Positions 46,704 through 59,010 of a stretch of 64,000 nt of DNA are shown here, one piece after another (positions within the stretch are counted from its first letter, which is position 1; each line of letters opens with the position of its first letter). The notes under the pieces are model-generated. The model made no database searches. It worked only from the letters and a program-made list of their open reading frames with translations, and was not told the DNA's origin. Where the stretch lies: contig CASHTG010000015.1 of the NCBI GenBank assembly GCA_949357655.1, forward strand, positions 3,596,001 to 3,660,000, given 5' to 3'. The DNA is from Parascedosporium putredinis. Lineage: Eukaryota > Ascomycota > Sordariomycetes > Microascales > Microascaceae. The position numbers and the translations under genes were made by a program.

Positions 46704-48033
46704 ATGTTGCCAACATTGGCAAAACTCGCATCGCTCCTCGGGGTGACGGCCGTTACCGCCAAGGTAATCGTCATACCCGGCGGTGACCCGAAACCGTATA
46801 CGGGGCCGGCCGCCATCACATCGATTGACACCTTTTTCCAAGAGAGCGTCAAAGGCGAATTCACGAGCCCCGACACCGAGGTGCTCCTCTCGTCGCTCGA
46901 GTTTGAGGATATCACGGAGAAGACGGGCCTGCAACCCTCGGCGGACAGCTTCCTCCGAGGCGCGCTTCAAGCATGGGGCCAGCACCTGCACCTGGTGATC
47001 AGGCCTGAGGAGGTGTGGTTCACCATTCTTGTGCAAATGAACTTTTACATGAACACGCACGCCGAGGAGATTCGGGATCTCTTTGTCGACCACGAAGGGA
47101 AAGAAAAGATTAGCGTGGAGGACTATACGTGGTACCTCGTGCTGGAGCGCTTCCAGTACGAAATCCAGGACCGCGTCAAGACGGACTGGCTCCTCGAGTG
47201 GATCCAACCCAACTTTACGACGACCACGGAGTCGGACCGCATGACGGCCAACGTCCTGATGATGGGCCTCATGAAAGCCTACTTCGACTACGAAGGCTCC
47301 ATCATCTGTGGTCTCCCTTCCGTCACCCTCCTCGGCGAGAAGAGCGACTGGGAGGCCCTCTACGACAAGCTCGACCGCCTGAGCGAGTTCGGGGCGGAGC
47401 CCACCGAGTACCAGGCCCGGCTGCGGCCCATCCTCTCGCGGTTCGTGCAGAGTTTCGACGAGCCCGACAGCGACGAGATCAAGGACTTTGGAACAGCATC
47501 GTGGTCGCCGAGGCGGGTGGATCTGCGGCGACCCGCCTTACTTCCTCAACGGCTGGCTCACGGGGTTCTGGTACTGGGATGCCTCTGGCCGAGAGTTTGC
47601 GCGCAACGACTACGGCGTGGCGACCTACGACGGCGTCACCTACGCCAGGGTGTCCATTGAGAGGTTGCCCGTCGGCTACGCGCAGGCCGAGTTCACGATG
47701 CTCGACTTTAGGGAGGTTGAGAAGTTCCAGGCCATGGTCTTGGCTGGTACTCTGGGGAAGAGGATCACGGAGGGTTACCCCGACGGCTATATCGAGGCGT
47801 ATAAGCGCGCGGCGAAAGCCAAGAGCGCCGACAAGAAGAACAAGGACGACGATAACGACGAGGAAATCGAGGTGGATGATGACCCCGCCAACCACGGCAC
47901 GATCCAGCCGAGCTCTGGATGGCTTCTTTACGGCCCGGTCGACCACGAGAGGAACGCAACTTTGCCTCTGAATGCCGAGCTGGGGCCCTACCGGGATATC
48001 TTACGGGTGACCTCTGCGCCAGCAGGCCAATAG
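46704..48033 (+). CDS. Secreted DUF4419-family protein, frameshifted
   Basis: About 443 aa. A hydrophobic N-terminus (MLPTLAKLASLLGVTAVTAK) looks like a secretion signal with cleavage near residue 19. The remainder matches the DUF4419 family of fungi: HLHLVIRPEEVWFTILVQMN, FYMNTHAEEIRDLFVDHEGK, WIQPNFTTTTESDRMTANVL, MMGLMKAYFDYEGSIICGLP, SVTLLGEKSDWEALYDKLDR and PPYFLNGWLTGFWYWDASG. Frame changes near 47487 (TTT where TTTT gives DFWNSIVVAEAGG) and near 47515 are needed to join the halves. A Lys/Asp-rich loop (KAKSADKKNKDDDNDEEIEV) interrupts the C-terminal part. The biochemical function of DUF4419 is unknown to me. Single exon, isolated by gene-poor spacers on both sides. Confidence 0.83.
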
Positions 48034-51000
48034 ATTTCGAACAGATTGTAGAGAACGGAGCGTAAGCCTGGCGGTTTAGCCGTGGAGGTCGTTGCTAGGA
48101 TTAGGGTAAGGGGTAGCGGACAAGGAAGGAGTTCGCGAGGGTCCTTGTCCAATTCCATTCAAGCGAGCCACTACTTGTGCCTTTGGCTCTAAATCTATGA
48201 AGAAGGATAGGATTATAAAAACGAGAAAAAAATTACAATCCCAACGACTCTTTTGGACTCGAGCCATCTTTGTCTCCATTCTGGCCCCATCTTGGTGTCT
48301 GTTCTGGCTCCAGACTATGATACTAGGATGATAAGTGATAAGACTGGGCACGGTCCTAGCACCTTGGTTTCGGCATCCTACCGACGGCTTCGTCCGAGAG
48401 TAGACTAAGGGGATTAAAGTTAAGCAGCGTTTCGATAAAAAGGAGCGAATGCAGAAAAGAAGCGATAAAATAAACATTAAGCTTCATATTCCCACATTAC
48501 CTTAATCTTCTAGGCCCATTTGAAATATTTGACATGAGCATCTATTGTTCCCACTTGGCAACGTTTTGCTATTGATACATAGGCATTAAGGAAGGAAGCC
48601 AAATGTATCCATTAGATCCTCGCCGAAAAGTTACACGCACACGTTGGCCAAACTTTTCTCGGGATGCCTCGTCCTCGCTACGACGTCTGCCGTGGAGGTA
48701 GAAATAGGGGCCACGAGGGGGTAGGGATGGGGACACCTCCTCCTCCTTGTACTGGTTGTATTATTGGCATCGCCAATCCCCAAGAGAGAAAATCGGGAGG
48801 GAAATGCATTTTCCCTTTGAACCTCCTGAGGTGGCTCCGGCGCCCAGTCTGGTTCCATTCAGACGCCTTTCAAAGGTTGTGAACGGTAGCACGAGGGCGC
48901 GAGATTGTCAGACGAAATCCGGGGAACTGGGAGATTGCGAATCTCGCGACTCGCGGGAAGCAAGGCTCTGATGTTCTGTCGAAGGTTGATGGAAGCATGG
49001 GGTTACCACACCATGGCCGCCACGGTGGAGCATCTCATTCTTCGCATAAGCAATTACTCAACAATACAATGGAACCATAGGTTCTCGAATGATTCGTCAA
49101 CCCCCTGAGATTCTTCAACGCTCATGATGTCTCCGACTCCCAGCCAGAGCGGCGCCTCTTCCTCATTCCTCCCTTTCCCGCCCCTTTTAATAGTTGGGGA
49201 TTTTTTTGTCCGAACTTCAAGGACTTCTCGTGGCTTGAGATGAGACTCTAGCTTGGCATGGAGCAAGGAGATGCAGGTCAAAATGAGATTGCTTTCTTGG
49301 AGGGAGGCTTGGACCTGCAGCGAGGTGCGCCCAGCTTCCGAGGCGAGTCTCGATGCAACCCTCCCTCGGGGCATGATTAGCCTGATTTTCATCTAGTGTC
49401 TTTCCATCGCGTTGCGCCACACTCTGAATATGGCACTCTGAACATGGGGGTTTAGCTTGCCTCCCCGGCATCTCACAAACCAAATTTGGTCAGAATAATG
49501 AACCACCTTCTCCAACCCAAAGTGCGAAAGTGCGAGAGAGGCGCCATCTGAAGAAACACAGAAGAAAATAAATGGCTTAAGTGGTAGTTTCGGGCGATTC
49601 CCCTCGTAAGGATGTGTTCTTTGATCTGGAAGTCATCATCACAAGAGCCAGTTCCGTGGCCCGTTCCGCAGTTTCATTCGTACCCTGGACCCTCGTGAAG
49701 ATCATGAGGTTGAAGGGACTTGGACTTGGAGGCAGGCGAAGGAGGGAGCGGATCAGCGATGGTCAGTGTGAGAGCCAGGACTAGGGTTTCGCAACCGATC
49801 AACCCTTTCCTCTGTTCTTGAAAAAGGAATGGACAAGGGCGCCACTCGGGGTCTAGTCGTCTTCATCGCCCCCTTTCAGCCAAATCCATCGAGGTGGAGG
49901 AGATTGACCTTTGCAAGCAGATGCAACGCTATGACCGTGGCCGGTGCTTGGAACGAGTTTTCCGGCCAATGTTTCCCAGACAGGGGAGGGGTATCGCTCT
50001 CAAATCCGCGCTCATCCCCAGCGTTGATGAGAGGAGACGAGGCAGTCTCTCAATACCAAAACTGAAATCTCCGAAAACGACAGTGCAAATAGTACACCAG
50101 CAGAAGGCCGCGAACCGTCTTCACCAAGGGGCTCGAGGCAAAGTGATCTGAAGCATGCAACGGTTTGGAACAATATATTTTTGGTTTTGACCTTCCACCG
50201 AATGCATCCACGCTTGAAGCACCAGGTCAGGCACACCGTGAGCGCAGCGTTGTTTCCTCGAGGCCTTCTTTCCTCCGAATGCGGGATATCAGGCCATGCT
50301 CGCTTCCACGGAAATGGGCATCGCATCAACTGTTAGTCGTACCGAGTCGGGCCAATTTCTGACAAGGGTGAGTTGAAAAGCTGGTTGAGGCTACGTCGAC
50401 GTAATAAAAGGATCTTGGGAGAGTCCAACAGCAGTTGCCTATTTGGGAGTGGGTGGGGGTTTGGTTGGATGGACGGTATTTCGCTGATCCAATTCATCTT
50501 ATTCCCAACGCGAGGAGTTCGGAGCATTTTCAGTCGAGGTGTGGCCCGACAGATGCCGTGCGGGCTCTTTCCTGCAGCCAGAGCGGCCGTTCTCGCGGCT
50601 TGTACTTGGAAGAATGCATTGATGTAGGTGGGAGGAACATTGAACGCTGGATATTGGGGAAGAATAAAAGAGGAGAAAACGAAGAAGAGGCTGCGCCTTG
50701 AGCCTTGAATTCCGGCACGAAGGATCGTCCTTGTGCGACCAAATAATAGCTGGTAAATGATATGGCCAACTCATCTGACTTGGCCCTGTGCATGAGATGA
50801 CCCGGGCCAAGGAGCTAAGCTGGCCATCATCTCCATGCTTTGAGAATGTGAACAGGGAATAGGTCGAGACGCCGCCACAAGAATCGCACTTGCCGTTTTG
50901 TCATTGATTAGTACACCCAGGATCAACTGTCATTGTCATCTTCCGCTGCCTGCTAAACGTTGAAGGAACGAACGATGGACTCTCCCCTCCCTTCTAGAAA

Positions 51001-52185
51001 TAGATCCATGGACTTGATCCATTCTCCCTGTACAAGTATCGATTTTCTCTATGTCGGCTTCCCCACTTCCGAACGGGATGATGCATTGTCCTAGAGCAAT
51101 TTTCATATTATGTTTCTTCTGCATCAGTCGACACCTTTCGTCGGGGTGGTTGATGGACGCTGTTCATTGTTCTTTTCTTCTTCAACTGTTCGAAGAAACA
51201 TGAGCAAATTGATCCATTCTATCCAGGAACCAAAAACGCCCCAAAAGCCACTGCACTTTGACCCCGCAAATGATGTACTTGGCCCGTTTTCCGCTTTCCC
51301 CGGAGAGGAACGGGGAAACGCTGGCTCGACATTCCACCAACACTTCAGGCGTGTTAAAGACCCCGGCTGGGCACTCGGATCCCACATCCATGTCGCGTTA
51401 GGCCCCGGGCGCCGCGCCGTCCTCACTCCCCTTCCTCATGCAACCTTAGTGTCTTGGACTCCACCCTGGCCATCCCATCACATTGATCGATCCACGCCGA
51501 ATGCGCCCAACAGCGAGTTACAAGCATGTACGAAGTACAACCTACCTCTATATTCCGTGCCTCGACGCGACTCGCCGAGTGCCTCGTACTTTGGGAATAT
51601 TCTTCATGCTTGGCCAAGAATTTCGGGATGCAGCGACAAAATCTGAACACTTGTACCGGTAAAGGGGGAAGCTCAAGAATAGACCACTCCTTGGCACCAA
51701 TCCTCCAATCGACATCTGATAACCCGAACTGGGCTGTCCGCTTTGGAAACATTGAAATTGCAGCCATTGTTATTATTACGAGGGAGCCTTCGATGTGGAG
51801 AAGCCGGTATTTTGCGACCGAGACAAGGTTGCTCCCTACTGCACCATGCGGGGCCCTCCCTCCCCATCGTTCCTCGCCTCCTCGGTGCGTGGTTCATCAC
51901 CGGCGACTTCGGGGCACTCGGGCTGGCCAAGCTCCAGCCAAGGCCGCCCTCCCGTCCCACACTGACAGTGAAGGACACACCCTATCGTGCTTTGTTATAT
52001 ACCATCTCATGTCCCCTCCCACCTTTCTGGTTTGGAAGTAGAGGTTTCCCAAGAGCTTTCACTCTCTCAAGCTCCCCCTCAGAAGACTTTTACGTCTTCA
52101 GTCACTCGTTTCCAAACATCGATCCACCGATCCTACACACTCGTTTGTATCTCAGCGTCGTACGGACGTAACTATTCGTGCCATC
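48034..52185. other. Gene-free stretch, 4.2 kb
   Basis: No coding region, RNA gene or mobile element could be supported. Frames of up to 178 aa (51110-51646) have no family signature. The final 250 bp before 52186 are pyrimidine-rich and likely hold the GMC oxidoreductase promoter and 5' UTR. Confidence 0.5.
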
Positions 52186-54206
52186 ATGCCTTCTCTCAAA
52201 AGCACGGTGCTCGTCGTCTTGAGCGCGACAGCCAACCTTGTTGCCGCTTGGCCCACCGTGCCCAAGTATGCCCAGCTTGTCAACCGCGCCGACCAAGTGT
52301 CCGATGAGTACGACTACGTGATTGTCGGTGGTGGTACCTCTGGTCTCACTGTGGGTGACCGCCTGACCGAGAACGGCAAGTACACTGTCCTCGTTATCGA
52401 GGAAGGCGAGTTTCACGATGTCACCGGCTTCGATTTCTCGCGCATGTATAACATCACCTCGCTACCCAGCCCTGCCCTGAACGACCGAAGCTTCTTCGTC
52501 GGCATTGGTAAGGGTGTTGGTGGCAGCTCCCTCGTCAACGGCCAGGTATGGCTGAGGGGCACGATCCCCGAGTATGACGCGTGGAGGACGCTTGGAGGCT
52601 CCAAGGCCAAGGACTGGGACTGGAACGGTCTCCTTCCTTACTTCAAGAAGGTTCGCCGTCCCGAGATGAATTCGGCTGCATTCCATGATGTAATCAGAGA
52701 TTCCCCGACTAACTCCTGTTTCAGGCTATGACCCTCAACCCTCCCACCGACGAGCAAGTCGAAAACTACAAGATCCTCTACGACCAGTCGTACTGGGGTG
52801 ACGGCGAGATTCAAGTCTCGTTTAGTGACGGTCCCGCCAGCGAGCAGACCAGTAAGAGCCTCCCTTTCAACCATAACCACCACGCTCACGCGCGTTCTCC
52901 TACGAAAGCTCCCCGTACTTACTCTTTCCCGCAGTGATCCTCTACGAGGCCATGTCCAAGGTCGACGGCATGACCACACCCGTCGACTCCGGCTCCGGTC
53001 ACGCCGGTCTCTACTGGTACCCCATGGCCCAGGACAATGTCAACTACATGCGCTCCTATGCCCGCACCGGCCACTGGGACGATCTGACCCGCGCAAACTA
53101 CCAGATGATCACCGGCTCCAAGGTGTCCAACATCGTCTTTGGCCACGACATGACCGCCACTGGCGTCACCTTCCGCACCGGCAGCGATTCCGCCGTGACC
53201 GTCAAGGCCAAGCGTGAGGTCATCCCGCCGCCGGCGCCATCCACACCCCCAGATCCTCATGCTGAGCGGTATCGGCCCCGCCGACCACCTCGCCGAGGCC
53301 GGTATCGACGCCAAGGTCAACCTGCCCGGTGTCGGCGCCAACTTCCAGGACCACAGCTACATCCCTTTCATCGGCTACGCTTGGGGTATCCCTCCCAACG
53401 ATGAGGAGCCCTACTACGGTCCCGGCTCCGGTCCCGGTGCTCACCCCAACCTCGCCGCCATGATGGGCCTGCCCGTCATCACCCCCGACAAGTACCAGGA
53501 GATTGCCGCCAAGTACGCCGCCCAGGGCGCCGCCGACTTCCTCCCCTCCCACTATACCGCCGAGCAGATTGAGGGTTACCGCCAGCAGCAGCTCATCTAC
53601 GCCGAGCTCATGGAGTCGGACAACGTCGTCTTCAACGAAATGATGCTTTCCGGCCCCGGCGGCTCCGTCCAGAACCTCCACCCTTGCTCCCGCGGCGACA
53701 TCCGCCTCAACACCCAGGATCCCGAGTCCGAGGTTCTGGTCGACTACCGCGCCGGCTCCAACCCCTCGATCTCGAGGTCATGGTCGAGATTGTCAAGTTT
53801 ATGCGCCGCTTCATGACCACCGGCGACCTCGCCCAATACGCCGCCGTCGAGTTCCTCCCCGGCCCCGAGGTTGCCACCGACGAGGACCTCCTCGGCTGGG
53901 TCAAGGAAAACCTCATCCCCTCCGTCTTCCATCCCGTCGGCACCACCGCCAAGATGCCCCGCAAGTGGGGTGGCGTCGTCGACGAGGACCTCTTCGTCTA
54001 CGGCACCAAGAAGCTTCGCATCATTGACAGCGGTATCCAGCCCACCCTCATCGGCGCCACTACCTGCGAGACCGTCTACGCTGTCGCCGAGAAGATTGCC
54101 GAGAAGATTCTCGCCAAGGCCGGCCACGGTGGTGGGGACCACGAGCCCCCATGTGCAAGCGCTCTCGCAAGCGCGCTCTCAAGGCCCTCGCAGCTAAGAA
54201 GAACTA
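52186..54206 (+). CDS. Secreted GMC oxidoreductase, frameshifted
   Basis: FAD-dependent glucose-methanol-choline oxidoreductase of about 620 aa. Signal peptide: MPSLKSTVLVVLSATANLVA with cleavage near AAW. The FAD dinucleotide-binding motif is YDYVIVGGGTSGLTVGDRL, and the GMC signature is GIGKGVGGSSLVNGQVWLRG. The second family signature is HTPQILMLSGIGPADHL, and the catalytic-site segment is FHPVGTTAKMP. The end of the domain reads ATTCETVYAVAEKIAEKILA. Exons 52186-52650, 52725-52851 and 52935-54206. Intron 1 has an unusual donor, GTTCGC, with a CTAAC branch; intron 2 has GTAAGA. One-base losses are inferred in C runs at about 53230 and 53768. Near 54140 a third shift gives a basic tail (MCKRSRKRALKALAAKKN) ending at TAA 54204-54206; without it the frame ends at 54247. 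The substrate cannot be predicted. Confidence 0.9.
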
Positions 54207-54757
54207 AAGAGCATGGAGATTGGGTAAGGAAACCTCTGATTGGATAGAAGGGTCAGAGGATCGGATCCAAGGTTGGATATGAGAGAGGGATAGCACTTCG
54301 TAAATATAATTGCCTTTTCTCTCCCTTTGGGACTTTGTATAAAAAGAGTGTCCAACAAGAAGCACTTTATATCACAAGATTCTTTAAACCTTGAAAAAAG
54401 CAACGTGATGAGAGAATCATTGATTGGGTTTCCAGTGTACTCAGGCTAAGCTTGCTCGCTTATCTTGTGAATCTGTAACGCGCGGGTATAGTAAAAGTCA
54501 TTTGCTCGGGTTTGCCCAGTATAAATCACCTTGCGGGATGAATAGTGAGTTTTTATCATGTTAAGGGGAAAAACAAACATGTCCCGCCATCTCTATTTTG
54601 GGTACGGCAAGCCGAATTTCCCTTCCTCCCTCTTATTTTTGAGGTAGATTATGAAGTAATACAAAAGTGGCCAAAGACATCCTCGGACGACGAGGCTCCA
54701 GTCGAAAGGAGGTCGTTCCCGTGCCTGGTGATCAGCCTCGCCGGAGGAGGGTAGCTG
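54207..54757. other. Intergenic between convergent GMC and F-box genes
   Basis: AT-rich 3' flanks of both genes. Nothing recognisable. Confidence 0.6.
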
Positions 54758-56083
54758 TCACTGGGCAGCCATATCAATATCCTCATCTTCAGATAGACCA
54801 TCACCGTCATCTTCATCGTCCTCATCGTCCTCATCGTCCTGGTGTACCGGAAGAGGTACGATCGGCGGTAGGGGCGGGATGTAAAGCTGGGAGATGGTGT
54901 TCCGAGCAAAAGCGTGGAAGTCAGAGCCACGGAAAGAACACCAGGTCATGTCCTTGTAGCCGCGTGGGCTGGTGGCGTCGGCCAAACGGAAGGAGACAAA
55001 GGACTTGGTGGCGCGCTCGGTAAGGAATTTGGCATTGAAGCGGGCAAGGTTGCTCAGATTGGGGTTGGCGGCCATGTGGGAAAAGGCGTAAGCCCATTGG
55101 GAAGAGTGGACGGAAGGGTTGTAGGGGCCACGCCGTTGTCAAAGGGAGTACCGGTACCCCAGTGCCCTGCCTCGTCGAAGAGACCGAGACGGTAGAGAGT
55201 CAGGGACTCGAGGTTGGGGGCAAAGGCGTTGATGGTGGCGACGAGAGTCTGCGGAGTCACCATCATTTTGCCCAGTTGCAGCTCGCGTACGGTACTCAAG
55301 TTTGGCAGCGGGGGCACGAACATGGGCTTCATGAGCTCGCGACAGGAGCCCGGGTGCGAGCGATCTAGATTGATGCGCAGGAAGCTCAGGTTGGTGAAAG
55401 GGCGAAGAAAATTGGTGAGAGTTTGGTGAGCGCCTATGCGCGGGGAGAGGGCGAGGGCGAGGCTCTTGACGCGATGCAAGCCAGACTCGTAAATGGCACG
55501 TTCGGCGTCTGGGAGCTCAAGACCCAAGAGGTTGAGGCCGCCTCCGGGGCCGCCGCTCTCCTCGACCATGAAGGCGTCGAGATCCAAGTTGGTGCGGGAG
55601 ATGGCGTAGGCGGTTACGCGGTACATGCGGACGTCGAGGGAAAAGACGTTGCTGTTTGGGCTGGAGGAAGGGTAGCGGAGAATGATGGTGCGTAGGTTAG
55701 GTAGACGGGAAAAGGCCTTTTCAAGAAGGTCCTTGTCGGCGCCCGAGCTGAAGACGGCGCACAGGTCGCGGTCCACATTATGGACGTAGCGGATGGCAAT
55801 GGTCTCGATGTAGGGGCGAATCTAGGGTCGTCTGCTATGTCGCAGAGTAGACGCAGGGAAGATGGGCGGAACCCCACGTCGCGGCGGCTGAAGAAGCGCT
55901 TGACAAAGATGTGAAAGAGCACGCGTTCCAGGTCCCGGCAGGAGAGGCGAAGCTGGAGGAGTGAGTCGCGGTCAAGGAAGTCGGTAAGGCGCAGGAGAAG
56001 CTCGAGGGGAAGCTTGGTTTTGAGAATGCTGATGAGGCACGACTCGTCCTGGGGCGCTGAAGGGAGGGGGCGGCGGTATTCAT
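54758..56083 (-). CDS. F-box protein with acidic tail, frameshifted
   Basis: Likely substrate adaptor of an SCF ubiquitin ligase, about 440 aa. ATG 56083 begins MNTAAPSLQRP. A shift near 56045 then leads into QDESCLISILKTKLPLELLL and an F-box-like helix set, RLTDFLDRDSLLQLRLSCRD. After that come leucine-rich segments reminiscent of degenerate LRRs (LEKAFSRLPNLRTIILRYPS; NLSFLRINLDRS; PNLSTVRELQLGKM; PNLESLTLYRLGLFDE). The C-terminus SFRLADATSPRGYKDMTWCS leads into an acidic tail, DDEDDEDDEDDGDG, ending DIDMAAQ. Other frame changes are near 55828 (AGATTCGCCCC) and 55125 (a C4 run where C5 restores NGVAPYNPSVHSS). The target is unknown. It is close to the convergent GMC gene but has no evident functional link. 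Confidence 0.8.
54807..54840 (-). repeat. Coding 9-bp tandem repeat (Asp-Asp-Glu)
   Basis: TCATCGTCC-type 9-bp units encode the acidic DDE repeat in the tail of the F-box protein. Confidence 0.85.
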
Positions 56084-57813
56084 GGCGAGAAGTGAGAGGT
56101 GGTTCTCGGGGATAGTGCGGCGCAGTGGTGGAGGGTTTACCGCGTAGAGAACGGAAGAGGTGAGGGGCACAGATAGCCAGCTCAAGAGGGTTTGGTTTGG
56201 CGTGTGGAATGAAGGGAATGCGGGGTGAAATTGGCAAACTCAACTCGCCAACACGTTCCCAGCAGGAAAAGCTATAGTCACGATTTGAGTGATCCGAGGA
56301 GCGAGGGGAAGGAGGAATTGAGAGGCGCCAGATCAAGATCAATGCCACTGATAGACGCCAGGAGCAAGAGGGCAAAGTGGTGCTGATATAATCGAGGACG
56401 GGGGTGACGGCCTACCCCGGTTCGAGAAGGAACGATGAATGGGGGCGAATCGATTGAGAGAGCGTACCCGAGTTGGGTCAAGATGGAAGAGGAAGATTCG
56501 CAAATGGGATTCAGATAATACATATATTGTTCTTGGAAGAACAGGTAGCACGTTGGATTCACGACGAGAACATGCCCGTCGTCGCTTCTTACATGTAGTT
56601 GACGTTGCGGCACAAAACAGGCTCGTCGTGGTTTGTTCAGCTGCACCATTAACTCAGGCACCAGCTGCTGCCTGGGCAATAAATGGAGGAGGGGCGCATT
56701 CCCACTAGTACGGTAATGGAACCGACCCAGCTCAAGACACCGCATTACATGCAAAAATGATAATAGGCCTCCAATTGAGGCCCATTGACGAATCCCATCA
56801 AATTGAAGGACGCAAATCATTATAAAAGGCATCAGCCAACACTAGCCCTACATCGGTACAGCATAGCTAGCTTGTCGATCATTGTTCATCTCGACCTTGG
56901 AGCTTGAGAGCTCCCCGCGGTACCATTGATTAATTAAGTGAGAAAGCCTGAGTCGCTCTCTTAGTTACTAAAGTTCAGTTTCCCACCACAAACTTGGCCT
57001 TGGAGGGGCCTTGAAGAAACATTGAAGAGTGATTCACCATCATATTGACTTGGAGAAATGGGCGTGCCTGGAGACCAAGGTGCGGGGGTCGTGAGGCTCA
57101 AGTCCATCATCAAAAATTTAGACACATCGTGATCAAGTCATAGAATACAAGGGTGGACCGGAATTGATCGACGGATTCTTTACCTTGATGGACGTTGCGG
57201 AGGACCTTAGCTGGTTCTCAATGCGACTGGTTTGTCCTGGTCAATTGGACGGATGTCGCCAAATCTCGAAGCCCGGCGAAAACCCCACCTTAAGAAGCAC
57301 AAGCATGATCGCATTCTGAGAGCCAGTCCGGGTGAGCGGGACAGCCGTTGGAGACCAACCCTAGCGTGCCGGCGCGAGCTCTCTGTACCCCCGATTTTCC
57401 CGACCTCGGCAAGTCAGAACGGCGGGGGAGAGTCAAGGGCTCAATTCCCCACATCCATTGCATCATCCATCGCATTCCCGACGCTTGACTAGGATTGATT
57501 GATCGCAGCTAGACACAAGCCGAGCACTACATGGATTTATAATCGATCTCGAATCGTACGCCTTTTTCTCCTTGCCTCCCTTTTTATCTTCTCCCCTTTG
57601 CGTGCTGTGAGCTTCTAGATCTCACATGCTACACTAGATCGGAGGGAAAGAAAAAACATCTTCTCCCCAACAGAGCAGCTCCACTCCAATTTCCAAAAGA
57701 GAAGAAAAAGAGAACATTTACATCGATCGATACATCTAAACAGAGATACACACTTATATACCCGCACACACACACACGTCTAAGCCAGCGTCCACGCTTG
57801 ATTCAGGTTAACG
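56084..57813. other. Intergenic between divergent F-box and MDR genes
   Basis: 1.7 kb with no supported gene. Long frames upstream of the F-box start (to 56832) are out of phase and motif-free. A CA microsatellite at 57764-57777 lies in the probable 5' UTR of the oxidoreductase gene. Confidence 0.55.
57764..57777. repeat. CA microsatellite
   Basis: Seven CA units, 40 bp upstream of the oxidoreductase start codon. Confidence 0.9.
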
Positions 57814-59010
57814 ATGCCTCAAGCTCTCACCATTCGCAAGGTTGACGGTAAGCCCGGTGAGGTATACTACCCGTACGTTTCCTCCTCTTCTTGAAGCAAG
57901 TAGACAGCCCGATCTAGGGCTGCACGTCTCCTTTTTCCCGCCGCCCTCGTAGTCTCCCGGTAGCTAACACTGTGAATGACAGGCTACAGCTCAATGATGT
58001 CCCTAAGCCAACTCCCGGCCCCGGAGAGGTGCTCGTGCGCATCCACTCCGCTGCCCTAAACCACCGCGATCACTGGATCCGCAAGGCCCAGTACCCCGCC
58101 ATATCCTTCACCGCCCCCATGTTCGCCGACGGCTTCGGCACCGTCGTTGCCGTCGGCGACTCTTCCTCCCACCCGGAGCTCCTGAACAAGACCGTCATCT
58201 TGTCCCCCAGCCACGGCTGGATCTCCCAACCCGAGGGGCCCGAGGACCCCAGGAACTACGCGATCCTGGGCTCTTGCAAGCTCAGCCCCGTCGGCATGGC
58301 CCAGGACTACGTCGTCGTCTCCGAGGACGAAGTCACCCCCGCCCCGGAGCACCTCACCCCCGCCGAGGCCGCCGCCCTGCCCCTTGCCGGCGTGACGGCC
58401 TGGAGAGCTCGTCACCAAGACCGGCAACGCCGAAAAAGGCCGAAATATCCTCATCACCGGAATCGGCGGCGGTGTCGCCTTGGCCGCCCTGCAGTTCGCC
58501 GTCGCCAAGGGCTGCAACGTCTACGTCACCTCGGGCAGCCCCGACAAGATCGAGAGCGCCAAGAAGCTGGGCGCCGTGGCTGGCGTCTCGTACAAGGCTG
58601 AAAAGTGGGACAAGGACCTCGTCGCCCTCCTCCCCGCTGACCGGCCCTTCATCGACGCCGTGGTGGACGGAGCCGGCGGCGACATTATCCGCCGCGCCGG
58701 TACCTTCCTTAAGCCCGGTGGCGTCATTGCTCAGTACGGCATGACGGTCTCTCCCAAGATGGAGTGGTCCATGGCGGCGGTCCTGAAGAACATTGAGCTC
58801 AAGGGCAGCACCATGGGCTCTCGGAAGGAGTTTCTCGAAATGGTCCAGTTCGTGCGCGAGAGCGGCGTGAGGCCCGTGGTGAGCAAGGTGGCAAAGGGGC
58901 TGAACAACCTCGAGGGCGTCGAGGGCCTGTTTAAGGATATGGCCGAGGGCAAGCAGTTTGGGAAGTTGGTGCTAGAAATATCTCCAGTTGGTGAGTCGTC
59001 CAAGTTGTAA
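57814..59010 (+). CDS. MDR-superfamily zinc-type alcohol dehydrogenase-like oxidoreductase
   Basis: Medium-chain dehydrogenase/reductase of about 362 aa, NAD(P)H-dependent by family. Exon 1 is 57814-57872 (MPQALTIRKVDGKPGEVYYP). Intron 57873-57982 is 110 nt with donor GTACGT. Exon 2 (from 57983) continues LQLNDVPKPTPGPGEVLVRI and HSAALNHRDHWIRKAQYPA, the GroES-like domain. The nucleotide-binding domain shows GRNILITGIGGGVALAALQF, then YVTSGSPDKIESAKKLGA and FIDAVVDGAGGDIIRRAG. The structural-zinc Cys cluster of classical ADHs is not evident, as in quinone-reductase-like members. The frame changes near 58406: GCTCGTC where GCTCTCGTC would give WRALVTKTGNAEKG, so one CT unit appears lost. Substrate unknown. 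Confidence 0.88.

Noticed and set aside
48104..48118. TTAGGG-like telomere motif
   Set aside because: Only a single copy; no tandem array.
51110..51646. 178-aa frame as a gene
   Set aside because: No recognisable domain and a low-complexity-free but motif-free translation; likely chance in GC-rich DNA.
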